8,662 bases of DNA. Source: Armatimonadota bacterium (lineage in GTDB: Bacteria; Armatimonadota; UBA10988). Where the stretch lies: contig JACPDV010000445.1 of NCBI GenBank assembly GCA_016183835.1, forward strand, positions 1 to 8,662, written 5' to 3'. Below are positions 1 to 6,160 of the stretch, piece by piece. Below the pieces are notes generated by a model. The model was not told where the DNA came from. It saw only the letters and a program-made list of their open reading frames with translations, and ran no database searches. Position 1 is the stretch's first letter. Every line of letters begins with the position of its first letter. The translations under genes were made by a program, and so were the position numbers.

Positions 1-1133
1 CGGTCGGCGATTCGCTCAGCATCCACGTCACCCTGGTGCCGGCGGTGGGGCCGCAGCAGGAGGTCAAGACCAAGCCGACGCAACACTCGGTGCGCGAGCT
101 GCGCAACGTGGGCATCCACTGCGACGTGCTCCTGGCGCGCACGGCCTATGAGCTGAACGACGAGCAGCGGCAGAAGATCGCCCTCTTCTGCGACCTGCCG
201 GACGAGGCGGTGATCACGGCCCGGGACGTGGGTGAGATCTACCAGATCCCGCTCCTGCTCGAAGCGCTGGGGCTCGGAGAGCTGGTCTGCCGGCGGCTCG
301 GGCTGAGCGATGAGCCGCCCGACCTGGCCGACTGGGAGGCCCTCTGGACGCGCTGCCAGAGCCGGCAGGGCAAGGTCCGCATCGGGATGGTGGGCAAGTA
401 CATCGAGAACGGCGTCGACACGTACCTGAGCATCTGCGAGGCGCTCAAGCACGCCGGCATCGCCAACGGCGTGGCGCTCGACACCGAGTACGTCAACGCC
501 GGTCAGCTCAGCCCGGACGAGATGCCCGCCGCCCTGGCCGGGATGGACGCGGTGCTCGTGCCTGGCGGGTTCGGCGACCGCGGGATCGAGTCGAAGATCG
601 CCGGCATCCGCTACGCACGCGAGCACAAGGTGCCGTTCCTCGGGCTCTGCCTGGGGCTGCAGTGCGCGGTGATCGAGTTCGCCCGCAACGTCTGCGGGCT
701 GCACGGCGCGCACAGCACCGAGTTCGACGAGGATACCCCGCACCCGGTGGTGGCGATGATGGACGAGCAGCGGCGGATCGTGCGCAAGGGCGGCACCATG
801 CGGCTGGGCGCCTACGAGTGCTACCTCCAGCCCGAGACCCTGGCGCGCTCGTGTTACGGGCAGGACGTGATCTACGAGCGGCACCGGCACCGGTTCGAAG
901 TCAACAACCAGTACCGCAGCCAGCTCGGGCAGGCCGGGCTGCGCTTCTGCGGGCAGTCGCCCACGGGGCAACTGGTGGAGATGATCGAGCTGCCCGATCA
1001 TCCCTTCTTCCTGGCCACGCAGTTCCACCCCGAGTTCCGCTCGCGGCCGACCAACGCGCACCCGTTGTTCCGCCGCTTCGTCGCGGCCGCCTGCGCCAAG
1101 GCCGGCGTCGAAGTCCGCGGGGGCGGCGACTGA
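1..1133 (+). CDS. pyrG: CTP synthase (glutamine-hydrolysing), 5'-truncated
   Basis: CTP synthase makes CTP from UTP, ATP and glutamine in the cytosol, the last step of de novo pyrimidine nucleotide synthesis. The reading frame is already open at base 3 and continues from the left edge, so the ATG at base 36 is internal. Compared with the roughly 545-residue family, about 175 N-terminal residues are missing, including the P-loop of the synthetase domain. Visible parts, counting from base 3: the end of the synthetase domain with KTKPTQHS (residues 22-29, the nucleotide-binding lysines), a linker, then a class I glutamine amidotransferase domain from about residue 125. That domain has the PGGFG oxyanion loop (187-191), the nucleophile Cys216 in GLCLGLQ (codon 648-650), and His342 and Glu344 in QFHPEF, so the catalytic triad is complete. 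The TGA stop overlaps the next gene's ATG by one base (TGATG), implying translational coupling to the helicase. Identification is secure. Confidence 0.98.
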   Translation, partial: VGDSLSIHVTLVPAVGPQQEVKTKPTQHSVRELRNVGIHCDVLLARTAYELNDEQRQKIALFCDLPDEAVITARDVGEIYQIPLLLEALGLGELVCRRLGLSDEPPDLADWEALWTRCQSRQGKVRIGMVGKYIENGVDTYLSICEALKHAGIANGVALDTEYVNAGQLSPDEMPAALAGMDAVLVPGGFGDRGIESKIAGIRYAREHKVPFLGLCLGLQCAVIEFARNVCGLHGAHSTEFDEDTPHPVVAMMDEQRRIVRKGGTMRLGAYECYLQPETLARSCYGQDVIYERHRHRFEVNNQYRSQLGQAGLRFCGQSPTGQLVEMIELPDHPFFLATQFHPEFRSRPTNAHPLFRRFVAAACAKAGVEVRGGGD

Positions 1134-3367
1134 TGCCGAGTCTCCTCGACGGGCTCAACCCTGAGCAGCGCGAAGCCGCCGCTCACGTCGACGGGCCGCT
1201 GCTGGTCTTCGCCGGCGCCGGCTCGGGCAAGACCCGGACCCTTACTCACCGCATCGCCTACCTCCTCGCCGAGCGCGGCGTGCGGCCCGACCAGGTGCTG
1301 GCGGTGACCTTCACCAACAAGGCCGCCGGCGAGATGCGCTCGCGCCTCGAACGCCTCTGCGGGCCCGCCGCCGCCGGGCTCTGGATGGGCACCTTCCACG
1401 GCATCTGCGTGCGGCTCCTCCGCCAGTACGGCGAGGCCGTGGGCGTCGAGCGCAACTTCACCATCTTCGACGAGGACGATCGCCAGAGTGTGCTCCGCCG
1501 CGTGATGGCCGACCTCAACTTCGACACCACGCGCTTCCCCATCCGCAACCTGGTCTACCGCATCAGCGACTACAAGAACGACCTGGTCGGCCCGGCCGAG
1601 GCCGCCCGCCGCGCCGGAGACTCGCCCGCGCCGCCGACCAAGGTCAACCTGGCGGTCTACGCTGCCTACGAAAAGCAGCTCGCGGCGCAGAACGCGCTCG
1701 ACTTCGACGACCTGATCATGCGCGCCGTGACGCTGCTGCAGGACTCCGACGAGGTCCGCGAGACCCTCCAGGAGCGCTTCAGGTACATCCTGGTGGACGA
1801 ATACCAGGACATCAACCAGGCGCAGTATGAGCTGGTCAGGCTCCTCAGCGCCAAGCACCGCAATCTCTGCGTGGTGGGCGACGACGACCAGAGCATCTAC
1901 GGCTGGCGCGGCGCGCGCGTGGAGATCATCCTGCAGTTCGAAGACGACTACCCCGACGCCCGCGTGGTCAAGCTGGAGCGCAACTACCGCTCGACCCAGG
2001 CGGTGCTCGAGGTCGCCAACGCCGTCATCGCCCACAATCAGGGCCGGCGCGAGAAGCAGCTCCGCACCACCAACCCGGCGGGCGATCCGGTGGTCCTCCA
2101 CGTCGCCGGCAACGAGCAGGACGAGGCCTTCTACGTGGCCGACATGATCCGCCACGGCCGCGCCGAGGAGGGCCGCAAGTTCGCCGACCACGTGATCCTC
2201 TACCGCACCAACGCGCAGTCGCGGGTCTTCGAGCAGGCCTTCGGCACGCACCGCATCCCGTACCAGATGCTCGGCGGCGTCCGGTTCTACGAGCGCCGTG
2301 AGGTGCGGGACCTGCTGGCCTACCTGCGGGCGCTTCACAACCCTGCCGACGCGGTCAGCCTGGCGCGCATCCTCAACGTCCCCGCGCGCGGGATTGGCGA
2401 CAAGACCGAGGCGGTGGTGCGGCAGTACGCGCTGGAGCACGGTCTGCCTCTCTACCAGGCCATCGGTGCGGCGGCGGGCGAGCCGACGCTGCTCCCGGCG
2501 CGGGCGCGCAACGCGTTGGGCGCCTTCCACCAGATGATGGAGGAGCTTCGCGGGGAGGCCACGGGGCCGGTGACGGGGCTGATCGCGCAGGTGATGGCCC
2601 GCAGCGGCTACGAGCAGGAGCTGATCGCCGAGGGCAGCATCGAGTCTTCGTCGCGGCTGGAGAACTTGCGCGAGCTGCTCACCGTGGCGGCCAACACGGT
2701 GCAGGAGCTGGGGCGCGACGATCTCGGCGCGTTCCTCGAGACCGTGGCGCTTGTCTCCGACACCGACGCGCTGGGGCAGGGCGACGACAAGGTGGTCCTG
2801 ATGACGCTCCACAGCGCCAAAGGGCTGGAGTTTCCGGTGGTCTTCCTGGTGGGGCTGGAAGAGGGGCTCTTCCCGCACTCGCGGTCGGTGCAGACGAACG
2901 ACGTGGAGGAGGAGCGGCGGCTCTGCTACGTGGGCATGACTCGGGCGCAGGAGCGGCTCTACCTGACCCGGGCGTGGCGCCGCACGCTGTATGGGCAGAC
3001 CCAGATGAACCAACCTTCGCGGTTCCTGGGCGAGGTGCCGCGGGAGCTGCTGGCGGGCGCCGCGGAGGCGGGTGTGCCGCGGCCGGTGATGCCGCCGCCG
3101 GCAGCGGGCCGGCTGGACGTGGGCCGGAGCGTGAGCCGGGCGCGACGAACGGGCTCCGTGATCTCCGCGCCGCGGCCGGCGCCGAGCCTGCCGCCGGTCG
3201 CCAGGCCGCAGCCGGCGGCGCCGTACAAGGCGGGCGACAAAGTACGGCACCGGCAGTTCGGCGAAGGGATCGTGGTCAACTGCGACGGGAGCGAGGTGAT
3301 GGTCGCGTTCCCCGACCAGGGCGTGAAGAAGCTGGCGCTGGAGTATGCGGGGCTGGAGAAGGTCTGA
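1133..3367 (+). CDS. pcrA: UvrD/PcrA-type superfamily 1A ATP-dependent DNA helicase
   Basis: This is a 744-residue 3'-5' DNA helicase/translocase of the UvrD/PcrA group, which acts in nucleotide excision repair, mismatch repair, removal of recombinase filaments and conflicts with transcription. The motifs occur in the expected order: Q-motif LNPEQREAA with Gln12; Walker A AGAGSGKT (27-34); motif Ia TFTNKAA; Walker B VDEYQD with Asp222-Glu223; motif III GDDDQSIYGWRGA from 249; motif IV around LERNYRST; motif V TLHSAKGLEF; motif VI VGMTRA (600-605). After a Pro/Ala-rich linker, residues 698-744 form a small Tudor-like tail (YKAGDKVRH...FGEGIVV), the part that binds RNA polymerase in PcrA and UvrD. 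The length matches PcrA. The ATG at 1133 is chosen because it overlaps the pyrG stop and places the Q-motif at the usual distance; the frame is open further upstream, but only inside pyrG. UvrD is the alternative name. The gene that commonly follows pcrA elsewhere, ligA, appears here only after a toxin-antitoxin insertion. Confidence 0.97.
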   Translation: MPSLLDGLNPEQREAAAHVDGPLLVFAGAGSGKTRTLTHRIAYLLAERGVRPDQVLAVTFTNKAAGEMRSRLERLCGPAAAGLWMGTFHGICVRLLRQYGEAVGVERNFTIFDEDDRQSVLRRVMADLNFDTTRFPIRNLVYRISDYKNDLVGPAEAARRAGDSPAPPTKVNLAVYAAYEKQLAAQNALDFDDLIMRAVTLLQDSDEVRETLQERFRYILVDEYQDINQAQYELVRLLSAKHRNLCVVGDDDQSIYGWRGARVEIILQFEDDYPDARVVKLERNYRSTQAVLEVANAVIAHNQGRREKQLRTTNPAGDPVVLHVAGNEQDEAFYVADMIRHGRAEEGRKFADHVILYRTNAQSRVFEQAFGTHRIPYQMLGGVRFYERREVRDLLAYLRALHNPADAVSLARILNVPARGIGDKTEAVVRQYALEHGLPLYQAIGAAAGEPTLLPARARNALGAFHQMMEELRGEATGPVTGLIAQVMARSGYEQELIAEGSIESSSRLENLRELLTVAANTVQELGRDDLGAFLETVALVSDTDALGQGDDKVVLMTLHSAKGLEFPVVFLVGLEEGLFPHSRSVQTNDVEEERRLCYVGMTRAQERLYLTRAWRRTLYGQTQMNQPSRFLGEVPRELLAGAAEAGVPRPVMPPPAAGRLDVGRSVSRARRTGSVISAPRPAPSLPPVARPQPAAPYKAGDKVRHRQFGEGIVVNCDGSEVMVAFPDQGVKKLALEYAGLEKV

Positions 3368-3396
3368 GCGCCCGCCGGGAGTGGCGGAGATTCCGG

Positions 3397-3428
3397 GGTT
3401 GGGGTAGAATCACACCTCGAAGCCAACC
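3397..3428. repeat. inverted repeat flanking the candidate mntA -10 box
   Basis: GGTTGG at 3397-3402 and CCAACC at 3423-3428 are perfect complements separated by 20 bases, and they bracket the TAGAAT element. Such an arrangement could be an operator for autoregulation, but a 6-base inverted repeat can arise by chance in a spacer of this size. A second, weaker pair (GATTC 3389-3393 and GAATC 3407-3411) overlaps it. Confidence 0.25.
3405..3410 (+). promoter_or_regulatory. candidate -10 promoter element for mntA-hepT
   Basis: TAGAAT is one base from the sigma-70 consensus TATAAT and lies 30 bases before the mntA ATG, in the 72-base gap after pcrA. It is the most AT-rich spot in an otherwise very GC-rich spacer. 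No good -35 box sits 16-18 bases upstream (only a weak TGGCGG at 3382-3387), so the call rests on the -10 alone. A promoter here would allow the toxin-antitoxin pair, and possibly ligA, to be transcribed independently of pcrA. Confidence 0.4.
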
Positions 3429-3429
3429 G

Positions 3430-3436
3430 GGAGACG
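3430..3436 (+). promoter_or_regulatory. ribosome binding site of mntA
   Basis: GGAGACG, whose GGAG core lies six bases before the ATG at 3440, is a good Shine-Dalgarno sequence and supports that start. The same seven bases precede ligA and the gene at 6161. Confidence 0.7.
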
Positions 3437-3439
3437 GCG

Positions 3440-3733
3440 ATGACGCTTCCTGAGTTGCGGGAGCGCCGAGCGGAGATCGAAGCCGTGGCGGCGGCGCATG
3501 GCGCGTCCAACATCCGCGTGTTCGGGTCGGTGGCACGGGGCGACGCGGATGAGCGGAGCGATGTGGACCTCCTCGTGGACGTCGCTCCTGGCGTGGGCTG
3601 GACGTTCTTCGGACTGTATGAGGCCCTTGGAGATCTCCTCGGCTGCAAGGTGGACGTGGTGGCGGACGGCAACGTGGTGGCAAGCGCGGCACGGTTCATG
3701 GCGAGAGCGCACGCGGAGGCCGTGCCCCTGTGA
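3440..3733 (+). CDS. mntA: MntA-type antitoxin, minimal nucleotidyltransferase (MNT)
   Basis: This 97-residue minimal nucleotidyltransferase belongs to the DNA polymerase beta-like fold and is the antitoxin half of a HEPN-MNT toxin-antitoxin pair. In characterised systems MntA uses ATP to attach AMP units to a tyrosine of the HepT toxin and so silences it. The signature GS-X10-DXD is complete: Gly29-Ser30 in VFGSVARGD, then Asp41 and Asp43 in SDVDLLVD. The third metal-binding carboxylate is probably Asp72 in CKVDVVAD. The size is normal for the family. The ATG at 3440 has a strong ribosome binding site, and the gene ends in a GTGA overlap with hepT, so the pair should be translated together. 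Codon use differs from the flanking genes: 18 of 97 codons end in A or T, compared with about 7 percent at the start of ligA, consistent with acquisition from elsewhere. An orphan nucleotidyltransferase role is unlikely given the adjacent HEPN gene. Confidence 0.93.
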   Translation: MTLPELRERRAEIEAVAAAHGASNIRVFGSVARGDADERSDVDLLVDVAPGVGWTFFGLYEALGDLLGCKVDVVADGNVVASAARFMARAHAEAVPL

Positions 3734-4077
3734 GGGATCCCCTGCTGCGACTCGCGGACGTGCGTGACGCTATCGCGCGGCTGCGCCGGCATTGCGCTGT
3801 CACACCGTCTGATTTCATGTCCGACGAAGTCCTCCAGGACCATGCGATGCGCCAACTGGAGATCATCGGCGAGGCGGTGCGCAATGTGCCAGAGGAGTGG
3901 CTCGACCGCCACCCCGAGATTCCCTGGCGACGGGTCATCGGGGCCCGGAACTTCATCTCGCACGTCGACTTCGCAGTGAACCTGGACACGATCTGGGAGA
4001 TCCTGACGACGGATCTCGATCCCCTTGAGGCCGCAATCGACGAACTCATCCAGTGGCGGAGTGGTAGCGCATCCTGA
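3730..4077 (+). CDS. hepT: HepT-like HEPN ribonuclease toxin (DUF86), lacking the motif tyrosine
   Basis: This 115-residue, mostly helical HEPN protein of the DUF86/HepT family is the toxin paired with MntA. Family members cleave RNA through a conserved RX4HXY motif. The family pattern is visible in LEIIGEAVRN (about residues 43-52), HPEIPWRRVIGARN (61-74) and the C-terminal VNLDTIWEIL. The motif here reads R-N-F-I-S-H-V-D: Arg73 and His78 are present, but the position that should be tyrosine is Asp80 (GAC, 3967-3969). The whole protein contains no tyrosine, so the tyrosine AMPylation used by known MntA-HepT pairs cannot occur. The gene starts with GTG inside the mntA stop (GTGA, four-base overlap), as expected for a coupled toxin-antitoxin operon. 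Twenty-five of 115 codons end in A or T, well above the neighbouring core genes. The family call is firm; whether the toxin is active, differently controlled or decaying is open. Confidence 0.92.
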   Translation: MRDPLLRLADVRDAIARLRRHCAVTPSDFMSDEVLQDHAMRQLEIIGEAVRNVPEEWLDRHPEIPWRRVIGARNFISHVDFAVNLDTIWEILTTDLDPLEAAIDELIQWRSGSAS

Positions 4078-4092
4078 GCGACGACGAACCCA

Positions 4093-4109
4093 CCCCGGAT
4101 CCAGCGGGG
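4093..4109 (+). promoter_or_regulatory. small GC hairpin overlapping the ligA ribosome binding site
   Basis: CCCCG (4093-4097) and CGGGG (4105-4109) can pair perfectly around a 7-base loop in the 42-base gap between hepT and ligA. The right arm supplies the first bases of the ligA Shine-Dalgarno GGGGAGA. The stem is short but entirely G-C, so it could lower ligA translation unless ribosomes finishing hepT melt it. This is structural inference from five base pairs. Confidence 0.3.
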
Positions 4110-4114
4110 AGACG
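4106..4114 (+). promoter_or_regulatory. ribosome binding site of ligA
   Basis: GGGGAGACG, with its GGAG core (4108-4111) eight bases before the ATG at 4120, fixes the ligA start. It places the adenylation lysine at residue 112, close to Lys115 of the E. coli enzyme. Confidence 0.7.
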
Positions 4115-4119
4115 GACGC

Positions 4120-6114
4120 ATGGACGACCGGCACGCCGCGGAGACCGAAGCAGCACTCCTCCGCGTCGAGCTGACCGACGCCAACTACCGCTACTACATC
4201 CTCGATTCCCCCACCCTCACCGACGCCGAGTACGACGCCAAGCTCCGCCGGCTCGCCGAGCTGGAGGCCGCGCACCACGAGCTGGTCACTCCCGACTCGC
4301 CCACTCAGCGCGTGGGTGCCGCCCCGCTGAGCGCCTTCGAGAACGTCGCCCACGGCGTGCCCATGCTCTCGCTGCAGAACGCGATGAACGCCGACGAGCT
4401 GCGCGAGCTCGATGACCCGGAGGGCAACAGCTTCGACTACGTCGGCGAGCTCAAGATCGACGGGCTGGGCGTCTCGCTGACCTACGAGGACGGTCGGTTC
4501 GTGCGCGGTGCCACCCGCGGCGACGGCAGCACCGGCGAGGATGTCTCCATCAACCTGCGCACCGTGCGCAGTGTCCCGCTCCGCCTGCGCGATGGCGTGC
4601 GTGCCCCGCGGCGGATCGAGGTGCGCGGCGAGGTCTACCTCAGCAAGCAGGAGTTCGTGCGGCTCAACGAGGAGCGCGAGCGGACCGGCGAGCCGTTGTT
4701 CGCCAACCCGCGCAACGCCGCGGCCGGGTCGCTCCGCCAGCTCGACAGCCGGATCACGGCCCGCCGCCGGCTCGACTGCGTGGCCTACACGCACGGGGTG
4801 GTCGAGGGCGCCGAGTTCGGCAGCCAGTGGGAGTACCTCGAGTGGCTCCGCGAGGCCGGCTTCCTGGTCTCGAGTGAAGCTCGCCGGCTGCCGGACGTGG
4901 AAGCCGCCGTGGCGTATCAGCAGGAGTGGGTCGAGCGGCGTCATGACGTGCCGTACGAGATCGACGGCGTGGTGCTCAAAGTCAACGCCTATGCCCGGCA
5001 ACGGCAGCTCGGGGTCGTGTCGCGCTCGCCGCGGTGGGCGATTGCGTTCAAGTTGCCGGCCGAACAGGCCGAAACAGTGATCAAGGAGATCGAGGCCAGC
5101 GTGGGGCGCACCGGCGCGGTGACGCCCACGGCCGTGTTCGAGACCGTGTTCCTGGCCGGGACCCGGGTGTCGCGGGCGTCGCTGCACAACCAGGACGAGA
5201 TCGACCGCAAGGACGTGCGGGTCGGCGACAGCGTGGTGGTGCAGAAGGCGGGCGACATCATCCCCGAGGTCGTGCGCGTGGTGGCCGAGAAGCGGCCGGA
5301 CGGCACGGTGCCTTACCGGCTGCCCGCGGAATGTCCGGCCTGCGGCACGGCGCTGGAGCGGCCGGAGGGCGAGGCGGTCACGCGCTGCCCCAATCGGGCC
5401 GGCTGCCCGGCGCAAGTGCAGGCGCGCCTCGAGCACTTCGTGTCGCGCGGCGCGATGGACATCGACGGCGTCGGCGAGGCACTCCTGGCGCAACTGGTCG
5501 ACACCGGGCTGGTGCGCGATGCGGCGGACCTCTACGCGCTGACCGCCGTGCAGCTCGCCGGGCTGGAGCGGATGGGCCGCAAGTCGGCGGAGAACGCGGT
5601 GGCGGCCATCACGGCCAGCCGGCGGCGGCCGCTGGCGCGGTTCGTGTTCGCGCTGGGCATCCGCCACGTGGGCGAGACGGCGGCGCGCGTGCTGGCGGAA
5701 TCGTGCGGCACGATCGCCGACCTGATGGCGGCCGGCAAGGAGGCGTTAACGGCGGTCCACGAGATCGGCGAAACAACCGCCGAGGCCGTGGCGTCCTTTT
5801 TTGCGGACCCCGAGCAGCGCCGGCTGGTGGAGCGGCTCCTGGAGGCCGGCGTGGAGCCGGAGCCTGTCGAGGCGGCCCGCTCGGAGACGCTGGCCGGGAC
5901 CACCTGGGTCTTCACCGGCGGGCTCGAGCGCACCACCCGCGACGGCGCGGCGGAGCAGGTCCGCCGGCGCGGCGGGACCGTTGCCTCGAGCGTCAGCCGG
6001 AAGACCACTTACGTGGTGGTGGGCGAGAACCCCGGGTCGAAGCTGGACCAGGCCCAACGGTTGGGCGCGAAGATCCTGACCGAAGCGGAGTTTGAGGACT
6101 TGTTGGCGGGCTGA
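4120..6114 (+). CDS. ligA: NAD-dependent DNA ligase LigA
   Basis: This 664-residue ligase seals nicks in DNA during lagging-strand replication and repair, using NAD+ as the AMP donor; family members are typically about 670 residues. All domains are present in order: Ia NMN-binding domain with YYILDSPTLTDAEYD (25-39); HxVPMLSLQN; the adenylation domain with KIDGL, where Lys112 is the AMP-accepting residue, then TRGDG and EVRGEVY; the FANPRNAAAGSLRQLD block; the OB fold; a four-cysteine zinc finger (Cys405, Cys408, Cys423, Cys429); helix-hairpin-helix repeats from about 435 to 580 (AMDIDGVGEAL, LERMGRKSAEN, LGIRHVGE); and a C-terminal BRCT domain from about 588 (TTWVFTGGL ... GSKLDQAQRLGAKI). 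No key residue is missing. It sits close to pcrA, as in many bacteria, but is separated from it by the toxin-antitoxin pair. The next gene begins 46 bases after the stop with no terminator visible, so readthrough is likely. Confidence 0.98.
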   Translation: MDDRHAAETEAALLRVELTDANYRYYILDSPTLTDAEYDAKLRRLAELEAAHHELVTPDSPTQRVGAAPLSAFENVAHGVPMLSLQNAMNADELRELDDPEGNSFDYVGELKIDGLGVSLTYEDGRFVRGATRGDGSTGEDVSINLRTVRSVPLRLRDGVRAPRRIEVRGEVYLSKQEFVRLNEERERTGEPLFANPRNAAAGSLRQLDSRITARRRLDCVAYTHGVVEGAEFGSQWEYLEWLREAGFLVSSEARRLPDVEAAVAYQQEWVERRHDVPYEIDGVVLKVNAYARQRQLGVVSRSPRWAIAFKLPAEQAETVIKEIEASVGRTGAVTPTAVFETVFLAGTRVSRASLHNQDEIDRKDVRVGDSVVVQKAGDIIPEVVRVVAEKRPDGTVPYRLPAECPACGTALERPEGEAVTRCPNRAGCPAQVQARLEHFVSRGAMDIDGVGEALLAQLVDTGLVRDAADLYALTAVQLAGLERMGRKSAENAVAAITASRRRPLARFVFALGIRHVGETAARVLAESCGTIADLMAAGKEALTAVHEIGETTAEAVASFFADPEQRRLVERLLEAGVEPEPVEAARSETLAGTTWVFTGGLERTTRDGAAEQVRRRGGTVASSVSRKTTYVVVGENPGSKLDQAQRLGAKILTEAEFEDLLAG

Positions 6115-6150
6115 GCCGGCCGTTCGATGGTCCGGCCCTCGCCGCGGAGC

Positions 6151-6157
6151 GGAGACG
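6151..6157 (+). promoter_or_regulatory. ribosome binding site that decides the start at 6161
   Basis: GGAGACG with a six-base spacer from GGAG to the ATG at 6161. The reading frame is open upstream with another ATG at 6092, but that one lies inside ligA. Only the 6161 start gives both this site and a clean signal peptide. Confidence 0.7.
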
Positions 6158-6160
6158 CTG

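Noticed and set aside
662..1132. Upstream extension of the helicase frame into pyrG
   Set aside because: The extra residues are Arg/Ala-rich and out of frame with the real pyrG product. The helicase Q-motif begins properly after the ATG at 1133.
998..3250. Very long open frame on the minus strand opposite pcrA (750 codons)
   Set aside because: High-GC coding DNA commonly leaves antisense frames open. The translation is Arg/His/Gly/Val-rich with no recognisable domain, while the plus strand encodes a complete helicase.
3440..4077. Reading the toxin-antitoxin pair as part of a transposon or integron
   Set aside because: No transposase or integrase, terminal inverted repeats, target duplications or attC-like site could be seen on either side.
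2959..5667. Very long minus-strand frame (902 codons) spanning the end of pcrA, the toxin-antitoxin pair and most of ligA
   Set aside because: It crosses four unrelated plus-strand genes that all have clear motifs, has no domain of its own, and has the biased composition of a shadow frame.
5797..5802. Run of six T inside ligA, a possible slippage site
   Set aside because: It encodes two Phe codons in a frame that continues correctly into the BRCT domain. Six bases is too short to argue for programmed slippage.
6112..6143. Possible terminator hairpin after ligA (GCCGGCC ... GTCCGGCCC)
   Set aside because: The arms pair only with bulges and there is no T-run, so it does not qualify as an intrinsic terminator.
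6092..6160. Earlier ATG (6092) for the exported-protein gene
   Set aside because: It lies inside ligA, lacks a ribosome binding site and would place 23 extra residues before the signal peptide.
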